63,592 nt of DNA from QHXW01 sp035297145 (GTDB lineage: Bacteria; Acidobacteriota; Terriglobia; Bryobacterales; Bryobacteraceae), in assembly GCA_035297145.1 (NCBI GenBank), contig DATGZN010000108.1, positions 1-63,592 on the forward strand, written 5' to 3'. The translations under genes were made by a program, and so were the position numbers. How positions within the stretch are numbered: position 1 is the first letter of the stretch; each line of letters begins with the position of its first letter. This document shows, in pieces, positions 52,024 through 59,002 of this stretch. The notes below the pieces were generated by a model, which was not told the DNA's origin, made no database searches, and saw only the letters and a program-made list of their open reading frames with translations.

Positions 52024-52695
52024 AGGCAAGATCTATAAGCATCGGGATTCGAGTCAGGGCGACTTTGTCGCCATGCACCTCTACGAAGACCTCATCGCCG
52101 TCAATCGATCCCCAAAACTCACGGAAGCCGCGATAAACCGCAAGGACCGTGTTTTGAATGTTCAGAACAAGCGTCGTGGTGTGTCGGCCCGGCGCGGCGA
52201 CGGGACTTTTGGCGAGCTCATCCCAGGCGAATCACCCATCACAGACGACGGCTACCTCGTCTCCCGAGGCACCATCGCGACGGTAGAAATTGGCATCGAA
52301 ATGAAGGTGTTGGCCAAGGCGATGATCAAGCAAATAGACCGCGTAATAAACGATCTCCGGAACCAGGTGGTCCAATTCAAACGCGGTGGCGGCAATCCGA
52401 TTTGCGTTGCCGTAATCGGCATCAATCACGCGGAAAGCACCATAGGTTACGAAGGGGATCGGCCCTTCCCTACCACCGGCAGGCACGGCTTCCTCCACCC
52501 GTACCAGGAAGCTCCGGAAGCCGAGCATCGGCTGAAGGCAGAAGCCGCGCCGGAATTCGATGAATTTCTGGTGCTCCGATTCAAGGCGACGAATGCGCCG
52601 CCATATCCCTTCGAGTGGGCGACTACAAAGACACGCGGTTGGATTACGCGGCTGCGCTATCGCGCATCAGCGCTCGCTACCAGCAGCGATTCTAG
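51962..52695 (+). CDS. restriction endonuclease-like protein, one-base frame break near the end
   Basis: About 244 residues if one G is added to the GGG run at 52617-52619. The uncorrected frame runs to 52828 with a Pro/Ser-rich tail that looks artificial. Corrected, it ends WGDYKDTRLDYAAALSRI...QQRF with stop TAG 52693-52695, just before the convergent kinase gene. The body is alpha/beta with VEIGIEMKVLAKAMIKQI, whose E-x-K fits a PD-(D/E)XK nuclease core, though the upstream Asp is not obvious. The start is TTG 51962. It partners the methyltransferase. Confidence 0.7.
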
Positions 52696-52709
52696 TTCCG
52701 CCTCATTTT

Positions 52710-54089
52710 TTACTTCCCCACCGCCCCCAAAAACTTTTCCCGATCCTTCGGTGATTGAATCTCCGCCGCCAGCATCTCTACCAGCTCTTGCCGGCTGTGC
52801 GCCTTTTTCGCCGCCCGCTCCACCATGACGCTCGCGATTGGCCCCAGGTAAAGCGCCAACTGCCGTTTCGCCGTTTGCAGCAGCGCCGGGTCGAGCGGCG
52901 TCACTGTCGTGGCGCTCCCCGGCATCGGTTGCGCAGGCGCCAGCTCCGCCACCGTCGTCGTGTCCACCGGCGCCGTAATCACCCCGCCCAGTTCCTTGTC
53001 GCACGCGCGCAGGAACGTGTCCCTCTCGCGCTCGCCCGGAATCTGCTCGGCCAGGTTCCGGCACAGCGCGCGAATCGTGGCATGCTGCCTCGCCGCCCGC
53101 GCCACTAGATGCTTGGCGATCGGACCAAGCACCGGCAACAACAATGCCTCCACCCGCGCCAGCTTGGCCGGTTCAATCAGCGCTGGCGAAGCCGTCGTCG
53201 TTCCTGGACTCGCCACTGGAAGCGGAGGCGTGGGAGCCGCTGGCCGCTGCGTGGTGGTCCCCGTCTGCGCCGCATACCCCGCATCAAACAGCGCTGCCTG
53301 GAACTCCTTAGCCGATTGAAATCGCGCCGCCGGATCTTTTTCCAGTGCCTTCAGAATAATCGCCGAGATCCGCGCCGGCACGCTGGGATTCAGCTCGATC
53401 GGCGGCACCGGGATCTGCTCCACCTGCGCGCGCATGATCGAATACTCGCTGTCGCCCGTGATGGGCCGCCGCCCCGTCACCATCTCGAAAAACGTCACAC
53501 CCAGCGCGTACAGGTCCGACCGCGCATCCACCGTCCCGGATTTAATCTGCTCCGGCGGCATGTAATAGAGCGACCCCAGCGCCATGCCCGTGCGCGTGAT
53601 CCGTTTGGAATTCGCCGCCTGCGCGATGCCGAAATCGGTTAGCTTCACCACCTTTGATGGCGTCACCAGAATGTTCGCCGGCTTCAAATCGCGATGCACG
53701 ATGCCGCGTTCGTGGGCGTAACTCAGCGCCGAGAGGATCTGATCCAGGTATCGTATGGTTGTTGACGGCGAGAGCGGCGTCCCGCGAAGTTTCTCGTCCA
53801 GCCCCACGCCTTCCACATACTCCAGGATCATGTAAACCTGATCGCCGAAGCGGAAAGCCGTGCTCAGCCGTGCGATGTTGGGATGGTCGAGACTTGCGTG
53901 TAGCTTGATCTCACGCAGGAACCGGTCGGCCAGCTCCGCGTCCGCCTGCTGGTCCGGCAGGACGATCTTCATCGCCTCGACCCGGTCGGATATCAGGTTG
54001 CGCACGCGGAATACCTTGCCCATTCCGCCCCTGCCCAAAACCCCGATAATCTCGTAGTCCCCGACCTTGTCGCCGGCCTGAAGCGCCAT
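52710..54089 (-). CDS. Pkn-type Ser/Thr protein kinase with duplicated C-terminal domain
   Basis: 459 residues from ATG 54089; a GTG at 54134 is possible. The Hanks-type kinase domain (about 11-275) is complete: GRGGMGKVF glycine loop, AMKIV lysine, HRDLKPANIL, DFGIAQ, and PPEQIKSGTVDARSDLYALG. After a Pro/Thr-rich linker come two related ~58-residue helical repeats (about 310-370 and 400-459) sharing GPIA..(L/M)V.RAA...L...LA..I...R..FL. There is no transmembrane span and no PASTA domain, so it acts in the cytoplasm. The repeats may bind other kinases or substrates. Confidence 0.93.
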   Translation of the reverse strand: MALQAGDKVGDYEIIGVLGRGGMGKVFRVRNLISDRVEAMKIVLPDQQADAELADRFLREIKLHASLDHPNIARLSTAFRFGDQVYMILEYVEGVGLDEKLRGTPLSPSTTIRYLDQILSALSYAHERGIVHRDLKPANILVTPSKVVKLTDFGIAQAANSKRITRTGMALGSLYYMPPEQIKSGTVDARSDLYALGVTFFEMVTGRRPITGDSEYSIMRAQVEQIPVPPIELNPSVPARISAIILKALEKDPAARFQSAKEFQAALFDAGYAAQTGTTTQRPAAPTPPLPVASPGTTTASPALIEPAKLARVEALLLPVLGPIAKHLVARAARQHATIRALCRNLAEQIPGERERDTFLRACDKELGGVITAPVDTTTVAELAPAQPMPGSATTVTPLDPALLQTAKRQLALYLGPIASVMVERAAKKAHSRQELVEMLAAEIQSPKDREKFLGAVGK

Positions 54090-54150
54090 CTCTTCCAGGC
54101 CCTTAGAATACCAGCCGGATACCGGTTGATGCACCGTTTACGGTAGGTAG

Positions 54151-54246
54151 CTACTTCCGTTCCGACGGCGGCCGTTCCGACACCATCGACAGCCCCATCG
54201 ACATCACCACAAAGGCAAATAGAGCGTGCGCAATCCACATGGCCAT
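54151..54246 (-). CDS. 31-residue single-span membrane micropeptide
   Basis: This frame encodes MAMWIAHALFAFVVMSMG followed by LSMVSERPPSERK. A hydrophobic helix (about 4-22) precedes a short charged, proline-containing tail. Its ATG overlaps the stop of the CxxC protein gene (TGATG), with a GGAGGG ribosome-binding site upstream. A second locus at 54511-54609 encodes a closely related peptide (WI.H.L..FVV.SMGLSMV..RPPS), with many synonymous codon differences, which supports real translation. No known family is recognised. Confidence 0.7.
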   Translation of the reverse strand: MAMWIAHALFAFVVMSMGLSMVSERPPSERK

Positions 54247-54434
54247 CACCTGCCCTCCATCAAGGCGTGTTCGTACACCCGCGCCTCGACACGTTTCGGG
54301 CGTTCTTGGGCTTTCACGTTCGACCATGCCACCGGATACTCCCGGCCACAAACCCGGCATTCGTAATGCCCATGGATCGGCCACATCGGCGAGTCGTGCG
54401 CTACGGCGCACCAGAATGCTGCCAGCGTATTCAT
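54246..54434 (-). CDS. small CxxC (zinc-ribbon-like) protein
   Basis: 62 residues from ATG 54432-54434, with GAGGG eight bases upstream. It carries a single CRVC pair within YECRVCGREYPVAW, after MWPIHGHY. One pair alone cannot close a zinc ribbon unless it dimerises or uses the earlier Cys/His residues (FWCAVAH). The stop overlaps the start of the membrane micropeptide (TGATG), so the two are co-translated. It resembles small acidobacterial CxxC proteins seen beside membrane-lipid or glycan genes; function unknown. Confidence 0.65.
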   Translation of the reverse strand: MNTLAAFWCAVAHDSPMWPIHGHYECRVCGREYPVAWSNVKAQERPKRVEARVYEHALMEGR

Positions 54435-54510
54435 AACTTCGTCCCTCAAACTTATATGCGTTTTTGATGTGGAATTCTTGTCAAAGGTGCAGAAGAAATT
54501 CTTAGGCGCC

Positions 54511-54609
54511 TTACCGTCCCCGCGACGGCGGCCGCTGCGTCACCATCGACAGCCCCATCGATAGCACTACAAATCCCACCAGCAAGTGTGTGATCCACAT
54601 ATAGTCCAT
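54511..54609 (-). CDS. 32-residue membrane micropeptide, paralogue of the 54151-54246 peptide
   Basis: This frame encodes MDYMWITHLLVGFVVLSMG then LSMVTQRPPSRGR. The ATG at 54600 is an alternative start that aligns better with its relative. The ~20-residue hydrophobic helix and the RPPS tail are conserved with the first copy, while bases differ mainly at third positions. It lies 75 nt after the serine-hydrolase gene on the same strand and may be co-transcribed with it. Confidence 0.65.
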   Translation of the reverse strand: MDYMWITHLLVGFVVLSMGLSMVTQRPPSRGR

Positions 54610-54684
54610 CCGTTAGTACGGGCGAAGCCGTCAAATGGATGGTGCTGGCCAGCCTGCTATCGTTTCACGCGCTGCTTGGCGCAG

Positions 54685-56652
54685 TCAGACAGTCTCTGTA
54701 AACAAGTATTCGTGTTGTCCATCACGGATGATCAGGACCCGTTTGCCGCTGCGTTCCCCCACGACAAACTCAAACCCGCTATTCGTCGGATCGATGGTAA
54801 TGAACGAGGTCGTACCGTCGTCATTCTTCCGCGACGCTACCGTGCTTTTCCATTCGCCGAAATCAAATGTCGTGACTCCGTCGTGATTCAGCACCGCCAG
54901 CTCGCCGAGCTCCTTGCTGGAATACCGTTTCGCCAAACCGTTCACCAGCGGTGGTGCCGCAGGCACTACCAGCCGCTCCCGTTCTTTGGCAATGGATGCC
55001 TTATAGGTTGCCGCGTGCGACGCCACATCACCGGCCGCCTCGGGTTTGCCATCGAAGAGCACTTCCAGCAACCGGCGCTCGAACGGACCGGTCAGCATCC
55101 CCCCGGTATCCGAATTGGTGAGCAGCACGGCGCCAATGCCGGAATCCGGCAAAAAGTAAAGGTCACTCTTGAATCCCGCCATGCTGCCTCCGTGACTCAC
55201 AACCGGGACCCCATATTTGCGGTCCACAATCAAGCCCATGCCGTAAGTCGCGTCTTCTCCGAGCGAAATCTGCGGCGCACGGCGCATCAGCAGATTCTCC
55301 GCCGAAACCAGTTGCCTGCCATCGGGCAGTTTTCCCTGCGCCAGTTCGAGTTGTACGTAGCGGATCAGATCGCCCGCCGACGTCCACACTCCACCTGCCG
55401 GACGGGCCGGGATGACAGAGTAATTGAACGCCATGCTGGCCACGCCGGTCTTCCCATCCACATCTTCCCCATGCGGGCTCGCATGGTTGCCCGCCAGCGC
55501 GCGCCCATAATCAAAGGTCGTCGACTTCATTCCCAGCGGACCAAAAATCCTTTGCTGCATGGCCTCGTCGTAGGCCGCCCCCAATTCCCGGCTTGGATAA
55601 ACCAGGTGCGCGCCAATGTATCCCGCCGCCGCTGCCATCAGATTGCTGTACTGGAAGACCTCGCCGAACTTGCTGGTCGGTTGCATCGTCCCCAGCAACG
55701 CGAGTTCGGATTCCGGTGTTGCATTCTTGAACTCGAACAGCCATTCCAGATCCTGCCGCGGCAGCCCTGTGCATGCGCAGATCAGGTTCTTGACCAGGAC
55801 CTTTTTCGTCGTCGCCGCGTCGCCAAGTTTGAAACTAGGATAAATGTCGATGACCGGTTGATCCCACTTCAGCTTTTTCTCGTCCACCAGCTCCGAGAGA
55901 AGCAGTGTCGTCATCCCCTTTGTGTTCGACGCTGCCATGAACAGCGTATTCTCGTCCACCCGCTCCGGTTTGCCCAGTTCGCGCACGCCAAACCCACCCG
56001 CATACACCACCTTGCCGCCATCAATCAGCGCCATGGAAACGCCCGGGATCCCTAGCTCCTTCATGGAGGCTTCCACGAACGCCTTGAGCTGACCGATATG
56101 CGCATCATCCAGCGCTTGCGCCTTACGCCCGGCAAAAGACTCACGCTGATAACTCTTCGGACGCAAGCTTTCGACGACCAGCCCAATCGGTGCGCCGCGC
56201 TTCTCAACGGTTGGTTCACTTCCGTCCAGGATGAGCACCGTCCACGTGCTGCCGGCCCGCAACGCAATAGCCGCTACAACGGCACGCTCGTTAGGAGAGG
56301 TCTCGTAGTCGAAGACCTGCCGCTCATCCCACCCCTCGCGCGCGGGACGCGGCGTCACCAGCTTCAGCGGCCGCTTCGCCTCAGGCTTATACGCCGCCCA
56401 CGCCGCCGCAACCGCGGCTTTAGCATCGGCCGCCTGACAATCGGCAATGGCGATGTGCGTGTCACTCTCCGGCGGCTCCAACACAACCAAGTCCTTCCCC
56501 GTCGAGATCGACCACCCCGCAGGAACCGTGAACTTCGCTCCCCCCGGCGTCACGCGCGCCATATCCGCCGTCACCCGCTCCGCCGCGACCGCCGCAGAAT
56601 TGACTACCAGGAGCGCCAATAGAGCAGTTCGATACATCAACATGTGAGTCAT
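54685..56652 (-). CDS. secreted serine hydrolase, beta-lactamase/penicillin-binding (class C) fold
   Basis: 655 residues with a signal peptide (about 1-24). An N-terminal ~175-residue beta-rich domain is followed by the class C-type hydrolase domain: catalytic AASNTKGM (SxxK), QYSNLMA (YxN) and a C-terminal VSHGGSMAGF (HxG). The final ~130 residues form an extra beta domain ending in HEYLFTETV. Such proteins act as esterases, D-aminopeptidases or carboxypeptidases in the periplasm. The substrate is not predictable. Two micropeptide genes lie downstream. Confidence 0.9.
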   Translation of the reverse strand: MTHMLMYRTALLALLVVNSAAVAAERVTADMARVTPGGAKFTVPAGWSISTGKDLVVLEPPESDTHIAIADCQAADAKAAVAAAWAAYKPEAKRPLKLVTPRPAREGWDERQVFDYETSPNERAVVAAIALRAGSTWTVLILDGSEPTVEKRGAPIGLVVESLRPKSYQRESFAGRKAQALDDAHIGQLKAFVEASMKELGIPGVSMALIDGGKVVYAGGFGVRELGKPERVDENTLFMAASNTKGMTTLLLSELVDEKKLKWDQPVIDIYPSFKLGDAATTKKVLVKNLICACTGLPRQDLEWLFEFKNATPESELALLGTMQPTSKFGEVFQYSNLMAAAAGYIGAHLVYPSRELGAAYDEAMQQRIFGPLGMKSTTFDYGRALAGNHASPHGEDVDGKTGVASMAFNYSVIPARPAGGVWTSAGDLIRYVQLELAQGKLPDGRQLVSAENLLMRRAPQISLGEDATYGMGLIVDRKYGVPVVSHGGSMAGFKSDLYFLPDSGIGAVLLTNSDTGGMLTGPFERRLLEVLFDGKPEAAGDVASHAATYKASIAKERERLVVPAAPPLVNGLAKRYSSKELGELAVLNHDGVTTFDFGEWKSTVASRKNDDGTTSFITIDPTNSGFEFVVGERSGKRVLIIRDGQHEYLFTETV

Positions 56653-56946
56653 TGTAATTCGTCACCCGATTCGACGACAAACCCCCCTCGACCGGTTCAT
56701 GTAGCGCAGGGACACGCGCCTTTTGCGGGTACCTGCGGCTTTTGAATTCGGGTTTTGCAAAAAACGTCGATCTTGTCACCGATCTTGGTTGACGCCGCGA
56801 CCATCGCAGCCGGTCAACCAGAGTTGGACCGATGTCTCGGGTTCCCCCATCTCCCCACATTCGCGTCCATTCGCGGCCCTCTCCCTTCTTTTCCCTGCGA
56901 ACTTCCCCTCCTCCCCCCACTATCTCTCCAAAAGCAGCTTTAAACG
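56653..56946. other. 294-bp divergent intergenic region
   Basis: It separates the minus-strand serine hydrolase from the plus-strand TPR/barrel gene and should hold promoters for both. No repeat, RNA or convincing promoter is seen. Confidence 0.4.
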
Positions 56947-58998
56947 ATGCGGCTCGTAACCCTAGCCCTATTGCTCTGCGCGCTCGCACAGGCGCAGACT
57001 TCAGCACCCAGCCCCGATCCGGCCTACGCTCCGCTGTCCAAAGCCTACGAATTTCTCCGGGCCAAGGATTACGATAACGCCATCGCTTTCTTCGAAAAAG
57101 CGATCGCCGCCGCTCCCACTCGACCGTCCATCCGTAAGGACCTTGCCTACACCCTGCTCAAAGTCGGTGACTCCGAAGCCGCCCGCGATCAGTTCGGGGA
57201 GGCCATGCGCCTGGATCACAATGACACCCACGTAGCCCTCGAATACGCGTTTCTTTGCTACGAAACCAAAAAGCAGGCGGAGGCTCGCCGCATCTTCGAC
57301 CGGGTCCGCAAGACCGGCGACCCCACCTCCGCTGCGACCGCCGAACAGGCTTTTCAAAATATCGATACTCCGCTGCGCACCGGCATCGAGCGCTGGACCA
57401 AAGCCCTCGAAATGAGCCCCGGTAACTTTAGCGCGCACGATGAGCTGGCCGAGCTGGCCGAGCAACGCGATGAACTCCCGCTCGCCGCCCAGCACTATCT
57501 GGCCGCATGGCGCTTGCTTCCCGACCGCAAATCCGTTCTCCTCGATCTCGGCCGCGTCCTGAAAGCGCAGAACAAAATCGAAGAGGCCAACGCCGCTCTG
57601 CTAGCCGCATCCCGTGGAGGCGAGACCCGCGCCGCCGAAGCCGCTCGCGAACTGCTGCCCCGCCGCTATCCCTATGTCTACGAGTTCCGCAAAGCGCTGG
57701 AACTCGATTCCGCCAACATCGAACTGCGCCGCGAGCTGGCCTATCTTCTGCTCGGCATGAACAAGAAGGAAGAAGCCGAGCGCGAGTTCAAAATCATCAC
57801 CGACCGCGCGCCCGACGACCTGCTCTCCGCCGCCCAACTCGGCTTTCTCTATCTCGCCCGCAACGATCGCGCCGCCGCCATGCCCCTGCTCGAGCGCGTG
57901 CTCAAAGGCAACGACCCCGATCTCGCCAACCGCGTCCGCGCCGCTCTGCAACTGCCGCAAGCGCCCACCGGCGAGCCGCACAGTGCCAACCGTATGATCG
58001 CGAAACCCGGCGAGACCGCCACCGGCGCCGCTGAAGCCAAGGTCATGGCCGAGCGCAGCATGAAAGCCGGCTATCTGAAGGACGCCGTCAAGTACCTGAC
58101 CATCGCACACGATTCCGATCCCCTCGATTTCGCCGTCATGCTTCAGCTCGGTTACGCCTACAACATGTTGCATGACGACGCAGAGGCCATCCGCTGGTTT
58201 GCACTCGCCCGCGATAGCGACGACGCCAAAATCGTCGCTGACGCCACCCACGCCTTCAATAATCTCCGTCCCGGCCTCGCCTTCATGCGCACCACGACGT
58301 GGCTGTTTCCCTTCTACTCCACCCGCTGGCACGATATGTTCGGCTACGGCCAGATCAAAACCGAATTCAAAATCGGCAAGCTTCCCTTTCGGCCTTATCT
58401 CTCCACGCGGCTCGTCGGCGACACACGCCAAACCATTGGCGGCGCGCTTCCGCAATACCTCTCGGAGAGTTCTTTCATCTTCGGTGTCGGTGTTGCCACG
58501 CGCTATTGGCACGGCATGATGGGATGGGCCGAAGCAGGTGAGGCCGTCAGTTACCTGGGCTCGCATCCTGGCGTCGGACTGGCCATGCCCGATTACCGCG
58601 GTGGCGTGTCGTTTGCCCGCGGCTGGGGTCACAGCATCCGATCCGAAAAGCCTGGCCTGTTTTTCGAGACTAATGCCGATGGAGTCTTCATCAGCCGCTT
58701 CGGCAACGATTTTCTCACCTATACGCAGAACCGCGCCGGCTTCACCCCACCCCACATCGCCGGCCTCGAAACACAGGTCTTCATCAACGCCAATTTCACC
58801 ATGGACGACAAGCACCAGGGCTGGGCCAACTTTGTTGAAGCCGGCCCCGGCATCCGCTTCCGCTGGCCCTGGATGCCCCCATCACTCATGTTCTCCGTCA
58901 ACGTCGTGCACGGTGCGTACACCATCTCCCAGGACGGTATCCGCAAGGCCAACTTCAACGATGTCCGCGTCGGATTCTGGTATGCCTTCACTCACTAA
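56947..58998 (+). CDS. TPR protein with C-terminal outer-membrane barrel-like domain
   Basis: 683 residues. A signal peptide (1-17, ending AQAQ) is followed by TPR repeats to about residue 430 (KAYEFLRAKDYDNAIAFFEKAI is the first clear one). The remaining ~240 residues are aromatic-rich alternating strands (STRWHDMFGYGQIKTEF, final VGFWYAFTH) ending in an aromatic/His residue, as in outer-membrane barrels such as NfrA or PgaA. The next gene begins 4 nt later and is glycosidase-like. The pair recalls the TPR-porin plus hydrolase of polysaccharide secretion. Confidence 0.85.
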   Translation: MRLVTLALLLCALAQAQTSAPSPDPAYAPLSKAYEFLRAKDYDNAIAFFEKAIAAAPTRPSIRKDLAYTLLKVGDSEAARDQFGEAMRLDHNDTHVALEYAFLCYETKKQAEARRIFDRVRKTGDPTSAATAEQAFQNIDTPLRTGIERWTKALEMSPGNFSAHDELAELAEQRDELPLAAQHYLAAWRLLPDRKSVLLDLGRVLKAQNKIEEANAALLAASRGGETRAAEAARELLPRRYPYVYEFRKALELDSANIELRRELAYLLLGMNKKEEAEREFKIITDRAPDDLLSAAQLGFLYLARNDRAAAMPLLERVLKGNDPDLANRVRAALQLPQAPTGEPHSANRMIAKPGETATGAAEAKVMAERSMKAGYLKDAVKYLTIAHDSDPLDFAVMLQLGYAYNMLHDDAEAIRWFALARDSDDAKIVADATHAFNNLRPGLAFMRTTTWLFPFYSTRWHDMFGYGQIKTEFKIGKLPFRPYLSTRLVGDTRQTIGGALPQYLSESSFIFGVGVATRYWHGMMGWAEAGEAVSYLGSHPGVGLAMPDYRGGVSFARGWGHSIRSEKPGLFFETNADGVFISRFGNDFLTYTQNRAGFTPPHIAGLETQVFINANFTMDDKHQGWANFVEAGPGIRFRWPWMPPSLMFSVNVVHGAYTISQDGIRKANFNDVRVGFWYAFTH

Positions 58999-59002
58999 TC
59001 GC

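Noticed and set aside
52696..52828. Pro/Ser-rich C-terminal extension of the endonuclease-like protein
   Set aside because: A one-base change gives a natural C-terminus at 52695, and the extension would run through the convergent kinase gene.
58538..59002. N-terminal extension of the glycosidase-like protein
   Set aside because: It lies entirely inside the upstream TPR/barrel gene in another frame and has no protein-like features.
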